DNA from: Corticium candelabrum
Lineage: Eukaryota; Porifera; Homoscleromorpha; Homosclerophorida; Plakinidae
Reading direction: 5' to 3'
DNA: 64,000 nucleotides
Assembly (NCBI RefSeq): GCF_963422355.1
Contig: NC_085092.1
Coordinates: forward strand, 2,670,666 to 2,734,665
The number at the start of each line of letters is the position of its first letter. Within the stretch, counting starts at the first letter, position 1. The position numbers and the translations under genes were made by a program. Positions 31,245-43,170 of the stretch are shown one piece after another. Below the pieces are notes generated by a model that made no database searches, was not told where the DNA came from, and was given only the letters and a program-made list of their open reading frames with translations.

Positions 31245-32184
31245 ATTTGACGACGCTGCCATCATTGGAGGCAATCCCATGCATGCCAACAAGAAACTAG
31301 TAGATAGGCTTACACCACCAGAGGCGTTTTCAGAATCTATGTTCAAGCACGCACGGTACGGTCACATGACAGTTAAACCCAAAGTTGCTAAGTCTACCAC
31401 AAAATTTTTTTTACGAAGAGCAAATTTAGAAAATAGAATTGGTGCAGTACTAAACCAGTTGTTAAACTGTATGGTTCAGGCGCTGGTGGAAATACGGTCT
31501 TACTTGCATGCACGTCTATCTATTACAGCTAGGATCCAGGGCACAAATGGTAGCAGCCTTTCTTAGCGAAAAGTTTGTAATCAACTGATGAGAATGCTGT
31601 AGAGTGTCTACAAATTTATCTTTATCAAGACAGCTGTTTGTGATTTGTCATTGTAGATATAATCTACATTGTCAATCAAATGTGTTGTAAACAAAAGTAT
31701 TAACTTTCCTAGACAGACACTATAGCTATATAGCTACTGGCTAGACTGCTCTAGCTTTGTACTTGAGAAGATCGTGGCACTAAATCTTCAACAATTCTAA
31801 TGAGTTTGATAGCAACTAAATATGCTTTGTGCTTGGAGCTGCAAATTTTTATGAGGCTTGACAACAGTGAGCAGCCCATACACAATCACTGCACCAATGC
31901 CTTTAGATGAGTAGCTTTACTTCAGTTGCGACTACATACTCAAGGTGACAATGTGAACTCCCATGAAGACTTTTGGAAAGCGATTTACTTTCAAAAGTTT
32001 AGCATTCTATGTAGGCGGCACTGTCAAAAGGGTCGGGAGTTTTATCGAATTTCCCAGCAGTCAGGCAGTCGGTCTTTTATTTCGATATTAATAGATATTT
32101 GAAAACGCGCAGAATCTCTTGCGTGTAATAGCTGACTAAGTTATCCAAGGTAATTACTTGTAAAATTTAACATTGACGCAGCAT
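31245..32184. repeat. Diverged host unit copy
   Basis: No supported gene. ACAAATGGTAGCAGCCTTTCTTAGC (31541) corresponds to 15361 and 45558; TAGCTTTGTACTTGAGAAGATCG (31750) corresponds to TGGCTTTGTGCTCAAGAATATTG (45731). This copy is more diverged than the others. Confidence 0.4.
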
Positions 32185-32810
32185 CATATATATATATATA
32201 TATTGATTGATTGATGGATTGATTGATTGATGGATTGATGATTGATGGGCTGAGTTGTCGATTTCGACAAATCTCAATTGTGGCTTTGAACATGATGTAG
32301 CAGCCCAATACGAAATCTGCATATGCGACAACAGATGGTACAGATGGATTGGGTGCTTTGATGACTGCCTTCTTTCTGGCTTGTCGTTTGAACATTAGGG
32401 TTGCTCAGCGATGTTGTTAAATTGGTCAATGCAGTTCTGCACGTCGATCTCTATAATAGCCTGTCAACACCGGTAGCTATTTCCCAAAGCTGGGAATTAA
32501 TGGGGCAAGACTTTGGGTTTGCCTTTTGGCTGTCCTTGACTCGTTTATTAGGACCTCTTTTCGAACGTACATCTTCCTTTATTGCTCCATAGAACACGGT
32601 CTTTGGTATCCTCTCATCTTGAATACGAACTAAGTGACCCGACCAACGAAATTGTGCTGACAGCAAAACTGTTTCGATACCATTGCAGACCCTAAGAACT
32701 TCCGTTCTTCCAGAACAAAGTCTTGCCATTTAATCCCAGCTATTTTGCGTAGACACATTGTACAGAAACGATCTAAGCTCTTGATATGCTTTGCATACAT
32801 ACACAAACAT
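32185..32810 (-). pseudogene. 3' end of a LINE (non-LTR retrotransposon)
   Basis: Read leftward from 32790, the protein pieces are KSLDRFCTMCLRKIAGIKWQD, then after a shift AQFRWSGHLVRIQDERIPKTV and YGAIKEDVRSKRGPNKRVKD, and finally SICTICCRICRFRIGLLHHV ending at a TGA near 32252. These are the C-terminal landmarks of many animal LINE proteins: the CLR-I-I-x-W segment, RWxGHxxRxxDxRIPK, and a terminal Cys-Cys...His-His motif. The 3' end runs into GATT/GATG and TA repeats, as LINE tails often do. Frameshifts show it is dead, and the catalytic RT part is absent, so it is 5'-truncated. Confidence 0.75.
32186..32246. repeat. TA and GATT/GATG simple repeats at the LINE 3' end
   Basis: About 18 bp of alternating AT followed by GATTGATTGATGGATTGATT-like tetranucleotides. 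It marks the tail of the minus-strand LINE fragment. Confidence 0.9.
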
Positions 32811-33390
32811 ACATTTTATGATGGATTCCATAGCTGTTCATCTCTTGTAAGATTTATGAGCTCAAAGGTTGTATAATGGTTTCTTCATAGAAACATACTG
32901 ACCAAAGTGCGCAGTTTAGTTAAAGAATTGCACAAATTATCATGTGCTATAGTACGATGATGTCGAATCCACTTTGGCAAACATATTTATGTAATAAGGG
33001 TTGATTGAGGATCATTGGTTACAATTAATGTCAAGACTAACTAATTGCTATTCGACACCAACAAACTATGATTTAGATAGTTTGTAGCAACTGCATTGTA
33101 AGTGATCGCTTGATAATTATCATGTTTAATGAATGCAACAGCACTTTCTCGGTATACATGTAGACCTAAATGCTTTTGTACATTATTGGGAAAACTGTAG
33201 AGGACTTCATTTATCTTACCTCAGATTTAGGACAGTCTTCTTTTATCACTGATTAGTACAGAGAGTGTGAAACTATCAGGTATATACTCGTTAATTAACA
33301 GTTGTGGCTGCTGCCAGAAATATGGAAACAGCCAAATCGATTCATTTTAGATGATAATATGATATCACAACTCACTTGACCAAGACAATA

Positions 33391-34599
33391 GGGTAAAGTC
33401 CCCTAATGTTGGAGGCCCCCTAATGTTGGACCATCAATGGTATCGACCCAAACAAGCACATACGGAAACGATCAAACAATCTAAGCTAGTTTGCACTAGC
33501 AAGCACTATGTCTCACCGTCTCAGATTGTTCGCTCCTCAGTTAGATCCAAGCGAGTAGAAGTAGAGCACAAACTCGTATGTTTTGACTCTTACACATCAC
33601 CTACTTTGTGTTGCCAAATACAATTTGTCGCGTGCAGCATAAACAATTCAACACAACACGAACAGTAAAGACTGTATGACGACTGGGTAGCTAACTTGTT
33701 GTACTGCTAGAAGTAGTAGTGCGATAGTGTCATTCTTGTTTTATAACTGGAGGAATAATCACAACGCACGTAACAAATGAGAAGTGGGCGGGCTGGGAGT
33801 CATCAGTCTAGTAGCAGCAGATTGCTTACCGTCTCGCACGTTTGAAAAGAGCCGTTGCAAGTGCAATGACTATTACGTCTACACGAGAAAGAATTGAAGA
33901 AGCCAAAGCAGCTCTAGACACTAGCTGCAAAGCTGCTGCGAAATGATTGATGGGGACTGACAAGAAGCACGTCCACTATCTCTGAACAGAACGCTTTAAG
34001 GCATCTCAGCCAGGAAACCTGCAGTCTTTACAAAAGATGCAAGAAAAATAAATTATCAGAAAGGCACGAAAAGCACAAACAAAAGAACCTGATGCATATC
34101 AAGCTAAGAGTGAGCACGTACAACTTACATGGTAAAAGCAGCAACGACAGAATCCTGTGTGGTCGATTAAGCGAGCGTACTACCAAGACACAAAATACAC
34201 ACCACGACCGAGGTTGGATTGACTGCGACGAATCGCGTTGCGATCAATTGTATCTCTGTTGGTGCCTAACCTCGACGAAATCCTCGATTGGAGCAAATGT
34301 TGCACTTGATCAAACTGTCAATACTGTAGAAAGACTCTAGACATTGCTTGGAACAGTGTAATCATAACGAGTCACCCACCGCACGAGGCCGAAAAAAGGG
34401 CAGCTGTCCAACATTAGAGGACTACGCTAGATATCAATAGGTGAGACCCACTTTAATATCAAAGGTAGAACAGCAGCTTCTGGCTTGCAAACGTTGTTGG
34501 TAAAGGCAAACCACTTATAAAGAGAAGCTGAATTTGCGTCTTCATTTATGAGCCACGTACAGATTTTGTAAAAGGTGTCCAACATTAGGTACTTTACAT
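33391..34599. mobile_element. Pogo/mariner-like element with TA target and subterminal repeats
   Basis: Left end GGGTAAAGTCCCCTAATGTT and right end, reversed, ATGTAAAGTACCTAATGTTG share GTAAAGT..CCTAATGTTGGA. TA flanks each side (33389-33390, 34600-34601). TCCAACATTAG or its complement appears four times: near 33402, 33421, 34414 and 34579, in opposite orientation at the two ends, probably transposase-binding sites. Inside, plus-strand pieces such as RERIEEAKAALDTSCKAAAK (near 33890) are interrupted by stops and were not assigned to a family. It is about 1.2 kb and non-autonomous in its present state. Confidence 0.65.
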
Positions 34600-34601
34600 T
34601 A

Positions 34602-36500
34602 TTTGTGATACATGCTAACTCTGACATGATATCACATTACAACTTCTTGTTAACAAGACACCTAGTTTCCTTCTACAGCAACAAATTCGTGTGATGTATA
34701 TTTGCTCGGTTGATGTAGGTCCACCATTTGGTCGTATATTAGCTTCATTTTGCAATATTGTACGTACCAAGTTATATGATGAAATGTGTCTGTAGTTGCA
34801 GCCAGAACATTCTAATATCACTGCTGATTTACCACGTTTCAAATGGACTGTTTGTGTTGTTCATGTTCACACAAGTCGAAGAGATGATAACTCATCACAT
34901 CATAACACATTCAAATGCCATTACTTTAAAACAGTGTTGTACATAACATCTGAGCTAGTGAAAGAACAATGTGATTGCATTGATCCACACCTCTGTAATC
35001 TATTATACAGTTTACTCAGGTTGATTTTGTGCCGTCTTCTGAAATTGTGCAAAGCTTGCACATACCTAGTTATATGTAGCTTCCAAACTATGACTCTAAC
35101 ATTAGTTCATTAAACAGCTCAAGTCAGACAATGCTAATAACATCTTGATGGTATTACATTTGTTAGATATAGTGGGAAATTAGTTAGATGTTACAATGGT
35201 CTTGCTTTGCCGACAGACCACAGTAAGTAACAACAATAATAAACATGTGGAACAGCAACAATAATAAATGATAATGTCAAGAATTGGCCATGGCATTCAT
35301 GTAATCTAGAAACATTCTTTTTGACAAGTAATGTGACCTTTCTTTGTCCATCTTTAACGATGTCATTTGGCAACATTTTTGATTAGAATTAGGCTCGATT
35401 TTGGTATAAAAAGCAATAAACATCCTGTGAGAACAAAGTAACTCTCAAATTAAATTAGATTGATTAATTAACCAATTTTTGTTAACCGTAGAATGTCATC
35501 ATTGGCATTTATCTAGTAAGGCTAAAAGTTGACAGCACCTGCCATAATTAAGATACTGGACACATATCGATTAATGAGAGAATGTCAACTATTGTACGTG
35601 ATACTTGTATGAGGATTGGCAATATTAATCAGCCAGGCTGCTGTGCTGTTAGTCAACTTGTCTGTACAGACCGAGCTGTGATGAGGAAGCCTGAGAATGG
35701 ATAACACTCTCGACTACACTGTGGTTGTATACAATGTTGCATGAACCATTGAACAATGTCATGGGCTAATAAAATGGAAATGACTTTAGCAGTTGATGAT
35801 TTCAAGTTATAGATTAGACCATTTTGTGCAAGAGTTGTGGATGAATATACGTAAAATAATAAATGACCGTGGTTGTGTTGCCGGATTGATCTCCAATAAC
35901 AGTTTCAACTAAGCGTTAAATTTTCAGGCTAAAAGCTGCATAGCAACTCGTAGGTATTGCAAAGCCAAGGAGACAATAATAGCACCTACACCACAGCATT
36001 GAATGTCATCAGAACACATACTAACAAGCTGTTCTATAAAGTGTTACCATCATGGTGTCATAATTTGTTTATTTGCAAGACGACTTTGCAGCATGCTCAA
36101 CTGGTAAGGGGAAGATTCTTTGTACAAGCAGACTGTAGATAGAAACCATTTGAAGAAGAATGCGTATCTAGTATACCTTGCAAAGTGTGCCTTTGGTCTC
36201 TTCAAACGGTTTGCTTCCTTGCGCTTCTTTTTGTCGACTTCTACAGCAAAGAAGATGTTGCATTTCAAGCTACTCAATGAAATAATATAGAATTGACAAT
36301 TATATAACTGTGCTACTGTAATTTATTTCTTTTTCTATTATTTCTTACTAGGAAATACGTAATAGCTAGCCGAAAAACATCACAACTAATATGACAACGT
36401 ATGTACAAAGTAGTAAGGTTCGTCTACAGTTGCCTCGAATTTTTTATTTTACACGCATTTCTTGTACCACTGGCACTCCAAACGTGAGCAGAAAGTGTAC
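34602..36500. repeat. Diverged host unit copy, non-coding
   Basis: No gene seen. 35150-35440 parallels 47020-47240 (minus frames there differ), 35940-36120 carries the CATGGTGTCATAATT...ACGACTTTGCA block, and 35680-35880 resembles 25800-26020. None of the open frames shows a motif. Confidence 0.45.
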
Positions 36501-36707
36501 GTCAACATTGCAAGAATTTTACTAGCATCACCGCCTAGTTGCTGATGTCAGTCCAGCACCGGCGCGATTCGTCGAGAATCCAGACAAAATTTCTCCTTGT
36601 TTCTGTTAGCCTGGTACACTCGAGTTAGTGTCCATCCTAGCCTGTATCGTTCCAGCTAACTTGTCGCTATGACGCTGACGAGATATCCGGGGTACTGAAA
36701 AACTCAC

Positions 36708-37307
36708 CTTTGTGATTGATGGCATTGGGGTAAAATGAGAGGCAAAGTCGCCAGCACCTGTACGCCTTGCTTATATGTTGTTCTGTAGCTCTGTCTGAGA
36801 GGAACGTCGTCATCCATTCCTTCGATCTGATCCTTGAGCACTGCCGTACTTTTCACTTCGCCTTTGATCACTGCAACGTCCACAAATTCTTGATAAGAGC
36901 TATTTAATAGAAGGTTGATGGATACTCTTCGGAAATTTTGACCAGAGGCATCGGCAGCAGCTGCCAACTGCATATATCCGGTTTAGCACGCGTTAGTTAA
37001 ATAGGCGTGGTGATACAAGAACTTGCGCACGCTGATCAGGTTCATTTCAACAACTGAAAACACTAAAAACTTGTCATATAATGTTAGCTGTTCCGTATAA
37101 CTCTACAAAGGTTAAAAACGGAAACTTCTGAACGTCGAAAACTTGATGACCTCGAATATTTGCGTACACCTATACCAGAAGTGTATGCAAATGGGCGACT
37201 GGGGAGTCTATTTTGAAAAGTGGCACTGTGTAGCCGATGCCCTTTCGACGCCCCCACTTCCCTAAGCGCACGAGTTTCTTCTGTAAATTCACATCCTTGT
37301 CAGCCAT
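36708..37307 (-). CDS. Candidate two-exon gene start, product unknown
   Basis: Exon 1 would start at 37307 in a good context (AAAATGG) and read MADKDVNLQKKLVRLGKWGR, then GIGYTVPLFKIDSPVAHLHT, closing by about 37170 unless spliced; weak GT donors lie at CTG/GTATAG. Exon 2 (36967-36708) follows an acceptor TATATGCAG with an upstream TAAC branch-like site. It reads NFRRVSINLLLNSSYQEFVD, and PLRQSYRTTYKQGVQVLATL, and ends at AAAG/GTGAGTTTTT, an excellent donor. I do not recognise the protein; it is rich in charged residues with no signal peptide or membrane segment. Later exons were not found. This stretch is not part of any repeat I can see, which favours a real host gene, but only splice-site logic supports it. 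Confidence 0.4.
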
Positions 37308-37329
37308 TTTGTGCACTGCTTACGTAAAT

Positions 37330-38960
37330 AATTATATTAATTAATAATAGGCACGAGTTGCGAGTCCATTGACGTTCCTCTTCCTAAAAAATATTGACGT
37401 CATTCTCGGTGACTTTTATCTAGCACCGTACAGTAGTAGAATGCATGTTTTCATTTTCTAAAACCGTTTTGAAAACAATTAATTAATTAGATGGTACTGT
37501 AGGCAGTAAATTAATTAATTACGTCTTGATACGACAGTAGCTCGCCAACGACATTTCTTTCATGTACTTTTGTCGATTTTGTGTTTCGTTAATTAAGAAA
37601 TTAACAATATCTTATCTTCTAGAACATTTGACGGCGCTATACAGCAAAAAGAAGAAATAAATCATCTAATCCAATTCCTATCTGGGATAGAAAAGCGATC
37701 AAGCGCATTCGCGCACTCTGCAATAGGTACGTTTGTGGACTGTCTCTCGATTTCTTTCATCCGCTAGCTAGAAACTTTTGAAAACAGCGAAAAAACATTC
37801 TGCTGCAGATGCGCTTTAGCTATTCTCGTACAAGCTGAACCATCTCGCGCTGTCGCGTCCGCACTTTCTTTCAGGTGTAGCAATTTCCTGTCTCCGTCTA
37901 GGTAATGAATAAAGATAGTAGTTTGCGTTTGTGCACCGCGCCTTTCTCGCATCTGCTATTTTGCCAATTTGGTCTCCAGAAACGCAGGGCACAAAGTGGT
38001 CTGTTGATATGGTCGTTTGCAAGCGCCGTGTTTCCCCTTCTTTATTATTTTAAATTTATTTCTTTTGCGTATGTAGAAAGAAGATTTATATACGCATACT
38101 CGGGTAGCGTGCCAACTCAAGATCGTCTGATCCAATGTTAATCGGGTACTCGAGGCTTCGTCATCTGTCCTAGAGACCCAAGCGATCTCAGATTCTGTAC
38201 AAACACACGAACACAGAACTCTCGAACTGAAACAGGGTGTATCGCGGCGCGATAACGCATAGAGTCTAGTCTTTTTTTGCAAGCAAGTTGACTGAACCGC
38301 TGCGACTCTAGTAGTGGACCGAATTCACGAATTGCGGGCGTCTGAGGAAGGTGCGGTTAATTTATAGCGTGATAGATGTAACAGGGAGATGGAATGTTGT
38401 TGATACACCGATCCCATATGTGTCTTAATTAATTAATTGTCTCACGGGAAGCTGACGCGACAGCGTGAAAGAGTCTGATACGAGGCTAATGCATCTGGTT
38501 ACTTCGCGCTCATGCGTAAAGTAGTTGGTTTGTTCGTTTTCAAATGTTTCTGTCTGTCGGTACATATATATCCCTAAATTGTCAAATTTCCAAATGTCGA
38601 CGTCACTGCAATTTGGAAGAATCAGCAGCATGTGGAAAAATGTGGAAATGACTCGAGCGAACTAGACCTGCATGTGGCACGAGGTCTGCAAAAGGTAGAA
38701 TTTTTGTCGGCCACGCCTATCGTGCTTGCCCCTCTGCTCCTGCTCACACTTTGAACGTTTGTAAGAATACTGGTTGTACGGTATCCGTAGGCGCCTCGCG
38801 TTCGTGATTATCACGTCCAACGGAGTTTTCAGACCGTCTACTGAAACGAAGAGTCCTAGATAGACAATACGTATTTGTAGTAACCGTAGCTGTCATAGAA
38901 GTAAACATGCAAACTTCCTAGTAGTTTAGGTTACGTATACCGACCTGGTATAGGCATTCA
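37330..38960. other. Non-coding, AT-rich with TTAATTAA-type runs
   Basis: No supported gene. Clusters of AATTAATTAATTA occur near 37320-37340, 37480-37520 and 38420-38435. Minus-strand frames such as 37764-37952 and 37956-38282 have no motif. GGCCACGCCTATC at 38711 matches a motif also found in the MITE at 60757 and near 43219. Confidence 0.4.
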
Positions 38961-38972
38961 GCTAATAAAGGT

Positions 38973-39161
38973 GTTTCTTGGTTGTCAAGTACACACAATC
39001 TCTAAAATACAGTGTTAGATGCAGCACAGTGTAGTAAAAGATTGATCGCAGTGTAGTAAAGGATTGATCATACTGTGGTAGAGGACGTGTGAATAATTGA
39101 CTGTATGTGACATTCCACTTCTGAAGGTATTTCTTGGTTGTCAAGTACAGACAATCCCTAG
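38973..39161 (+). repeat. Direct repeat pair about 155 bp apart
   Basis: TTTCTTGGTTGTCAAGTACA occurs at 38975 and 39130, each followed by (C/G)ACAATC(T/C)CTA. Between them a GTGTAGTAAA(A/G)GATTGATC unit is repeated. The origin is unknown. Confidence 0.8.
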
Positions 39162-39277
39162 CTACGATACAAAAGGATGGGGCGTAGACTCATCGGTAGT
39201 CGGACACGGAAACGATTTCTTAAGGTAGGTCCTATCATGAAACATGGTCGTGGGGAGGAGAAATTTGAGATTTATGT

Positions 39278-39280
<3 letters not shown>

Positions 39281-39363
<83 letters not shown>
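39281..39363. repeat. (CA)n microsatellite, about 41 units
   Basis: An uninterrupted 83-bp CA dinucleotide tract. The open frames over it encoding Thr-His or Cys-Val repeats are artefacts. Confidence 0.99.
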
Positions 39364-39366
<3 letters not shown>

Positions 39367-40199
39367 CTTGATGGAGTGCCGTATAGGACCACGCCTCTTT
39401 CTGTTGTGAGACCCGGATTAGAAGCCTCGCTACGCTCGGCAACAATACAATGATAGTGCGTGAGAGTATGTGCTCTAGAGAGTTCCCGCTATAACTAGGA
39501 AGTGTATCCTATTTGATATCTCTATGTGTTCAGCTGTGATAGACCGTTAGCATACATTGATCTCTAGGACAGCATTGTCTTCTTTAGTGTATACTGCTTC
39601 TTTCCAATAAACAAAACGCAAACTAGTAAACGAAACTAGACAAACAAAGTACATTGAACGTACTGCTATTAAAATGTATAGTCGTTCAGACAGGTAGGTT
39701 GTCGAGCTTTTTGGCCTGACCGTGTCAATTGCAATTTCCTTCTTGAGTTGTATTCTATCTCGTCGGTAGATTGCTTCTGATAGATCATGGTAGATAGATG
39801 GGTGTGACAGTACCTTTTTCAAGTTTCATTCCAGATGCTATCCAAATCGTTGAACATAGACTTTGTCTGCTACTGGTGAGCTAGACAATTCTTTACAATG
39901 TTTAAAGTCTCTTTATGTTTGAGCTAGATTTCCTTTTGCTTTTAGGGGTCAGGAAGTGCTATGACACTAAGGTAGCGTAGTGACGTCTCTAGTAGGACAC
40001 GACTCTCCTCCATGCAATTAGCAAAAAAGTCTTCCATTGTCGCACGTTGCTATAGTGGTTTAATGGTCGTAGTGATGGTACAAACCTGTCGCCATGTATT
40101 GGATCTGATGTCTGCATTTATTGTGTGTGACCAATTGTTAGTTAATATCTATCACTGTATTGTGTAGTTCCTACTTTACAATCCGGGAATTCGTCTTTT
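39364..40199. other. Non-coding, nothing recognised
   Basis: I see no supported gene, repeat or structural signal. The minus-strand frame 39547-39822 has no motif. Confidence 0.4.
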
Positions 40200-40689
40200 T
40201 GTTTATCTGCTTTCTAGGCGGATATAAAGAGACAGTGAACGACTTTCTGATTTTCCGGAAAATTTACAATTGTTCGCGAGAGCGAGAGCGAGCGTGAGGG
40301 CGTCTTGGACGTCCAAGGCAACTCACGCGCACTGCACTCATCCTGTAGCTTCTAGTGAGTAACGACGATTAATCTAAGACTCTTCTAAACTATGATAGAC
40401 TATGAGGAAACTTTTAGCAGTTTTGGTCGATCTGTACATTCGTATGGATTGCAGCAATACATATCACAGCATGTAGTGCCGTGTCGAGTTTTTCTAGGAA
40501 CATTGTTATTCTTCCTATTCCAAATGAATGTTCTCTGAATGTGTTGTTGGTACAAGAAAGGTACTGTAGAGGTTACTGGTTACAATATTGGTCTGGTGTC
40601 TTTATTCATACATGCGCAGACGATCCAGAACAGGCTATTGGTGACCTTGCTGAGCTTGGAAATGGGGTCAACTGCAGGTTCGGTGGAAG
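40200..40689. repeat. Host duplicated segment, right copy, left part
   Basis: Counterpart of 1160-1590 (GAGACAGTGAACGACTTTCTG, TGAGTAACGACGATTAATC, CCGTGTCGAG). The alignment is broken near 40690 by a hAT element and resumes near 43171. Confidence 0.65.
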
Positions 40690-43170
40690 CTAAGAAGAAG
40701 CCCTATGGCCTAGCACGCGCTAATAGGCGTGGTCAGAAGATAGCTCACGTTATGCCATTCCCTCCAAGTTAAATTCACTCATTGACTACCAACTATGAAA
40801 ATCGACCAAATACAGAAATCCTGTGTTTGTTTTCAGAAACAAATTCCTTAGCGCATTCAACCAGATCTAGTTTATCTGTCATTTCGGTGAAGACAGCTAA
40901 CTTCATCAGCTGAGTCAATTGGCTTTGGCTCATAGTGGAGCGTAGGTACGTTTTCACTCTTCTAAGCACTGAAAATGATCTTTTACTTGTTGCATTAGTA
41001 GCCGTCATAGAGAGAATTGAGCGAAGTATTTCCACAATTTCAATCAAAAGTTCTCTTCCCTTTCCTAGTCCAATGACATAGTCTTGCACTGGGTCAAATG
41101 TGACTTTAACTTGGTTGCTGTTTCTCCTTCACGTTCTTTATGAGACCGAAAGTGAGCAGTTAGAATTTCCAATTGGCTTTCAAGTCGCGCAGCTCAATAT
41201 CTCCTTCATACAGCCTCACCACTTGGTTTATATCGTCACTGTAGTCTTCACCGGATGAGGCTCTCGTTAGCAGGTTCTGAAGCTGTACGTACACCTTATC
41301 GCCACGCTGAGCGAAGCGATCTTTAATGGAAGAGACAACTCTGTCAATTGCTGCGAAATATATAACCCTGTATAGATCCTCCGGAGTACTGGAATGGCTA
41401 CCTTCACAGCTACCAACCTCGTACCGCTTTGGAGCTTTTCTCTTATGTGACTCCCAATGGTTGATAACATCCACCGTTTCTGACTCTTCTTTCACATTTT
41501 GCCAGAATTCAAAAAATTTCTCATCGATCCACAACAAAGAAATTGCTTTGTTTATTGCATCTGCTCCGACCTGTCCTGCTGCTGACAGCTTCGACTTTTG
41601 TAAAGTACGACGTAAGCATGGCACCAAAAGGAAATCAAACTTTGTCATTTCGCTTGCCACCTCATTAACTTTGGCTGACACTTCCAAATCTCTCCGGGCA
41701 AAACGGGAAAACTCGTCAAGGCTAATTTGTAGCACATAATAATTAGCCTCAACACTTGCCAAAGAGTCTGCTATCACTTTTGTCCATCTCGTAGGACATC
41801 ACTGTCCATCTCGTAGGACATAGGGTACGAAATCCAGGCTCTTCGGGTGATAACTCCTCTTCCATTTTTCTATAGGTTACATTGCTTTTGGATGAGTATT
41901 TCAGTAGCTTTGACAATTCAAATGTCATGTCAATGGCCTCAAATAGGACTTTTATTTAACGAATGGTGTCTTGGCATGCCAAATTGAAAGTGTCCATAGC
42001 AATGAGTGTACAGTTTCCTTGGCTCTACTGCTAAATTCTGTGTAGCAACTCCATTTCGAACACCGGCCATGTTGGCAGCACCGTCGTAACACTGATCGCG
42101 GCAGTTCTTCATGTCAATATTAAACCATATTAAGATGTCTTTCACTAGGGCAACCAATCTATTCGCCTCAATTGACCCAGTCTGATGGATACCTAGAAAT
42201 TCCTCGTGAGGTTTCAGGTCATCACCCATCCAACGCAAAGCAATACGACTTGTTCGGTTCTACTGAAATTGGTTTTTTCATCAATCATAATAGAGAAATA
42301 TGAACCTGAGGATTTTATCCTATGTACAATGTCTCGCATAATTCGATTGGCCATAACCTACAATAGTTCCTTTTGAACATCATGTCAAGCATATTTATCT
42401 CTTTTCTTTGCCAAAAAGTCTTTGAGCATATAATCAGACCGTTGAAAAAGATCTAGTAACTGACTGAAATTTCTGTGGCTTTCACCATGGCCATATCAGC
42501 TCTAATTGTAGGTCCTTGTCCAGCAATGAATCTCAGAGAGATCATGACCTGTAGAAGACATGAACGATTTCCTTTTTTAGTCTCGGCTGCTTGCCATGAC
42601 AAACTGTCTGCAACATCCCTTGTGGTAGCTGGAAGATTAATAACTGCTTGAACTGCACACTTGTGAAACAAAGATTCCTCGTGCCTCGGAAACACTACAC
42701 AGGCATCTTTCCAATTTTGACACCCCTTGTAAAGAAACGAAGCTTCTGCTGTCGTAGGTTGAAGTTTCAGCTGCCTAATCGCTGTAATACACACGTGACA
42801 GAACAGTCGCTCTGTTTTTACGTCCGAGTGAATCCACGGCCATCTGTCGAACCATTTTCTATTGAAGGATCTATGAACTGTTTTCTTTTTTTTTCAAACT
42901 CCACCAGCAGAAAACGACTTGTTTCTAGGCTTATTAGGCCTCACATTAACGTCAGAACACGATGCTTGTCTTGCCTCGTGACGAACACGCTGTCTAGGCG
43001 TGCACACCATACAATAGGCCTATCTCGGACGTTTCCGCAGACTGATGGAAGTCCGAGCGGTGACAGCAACTGATTTCTCTGACTCTGCATTGAGAGCAAG
43101 CAGAACTCAACTGGGACTCGAAAAGGTGGTACGGCCATGGACGTAGCGCCGTAGCCGTTCCGTCAGGCCT
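40690..43170 (-). mobile_element. hAT element, ZMYM1/TTF-finger type, decayed
   Basis: The boundaries are inferred from the interrupted host segment: left of it matches 1590, and from GAACCGTTAGAATTTC (43167) it matches 1600 onward. The interior encodes the transposase fragments described separately. Terminal repeats are not obvious, and no 8-bp target duplication could be fixed by eye. Confidence 0.65.
40793..42900 (-). pseudogene. ZMYM1/TTF-type hAT transposase, broken
   Basis: Pieces in order on the minus strand: a TTF-type zinc finger with FDRWPWIHSDVKTERLFCHVC (42850) and ASFLYKGCQNWKDACVVFPRHEE (42700), then NRSCLLQVMISLRFIAGQGPT; the catalytic region with DMKNCRDQCYDGAANMAGVR (42110); a long open piece at 41777-41160; and the C-terminal dimerisation motif ATNATSKRSFSVLRRVKTYL (40990) ending at 40793. 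Four or more frameshifts or stops separate them, including near 42450, 41930 and 41100. It would have encoded about 750 residues. The family is common in invertebrate genomes and annotated as zinc finger MYM-type 1-like. Confidence 0.8.

Noticed and set aside
32141..32395. 84-codon minus-strand frame at the LINE 3' end
   Set aside because: The neighbouring frame carries the real Cys-Cys-His-His motif; this frame runs into simple repeats.
39162..39453. Three open frames encoding His-Thr or Cys-Val repeats
   Set aside because: They are translations of the (CA)n microsatellite in different frames.
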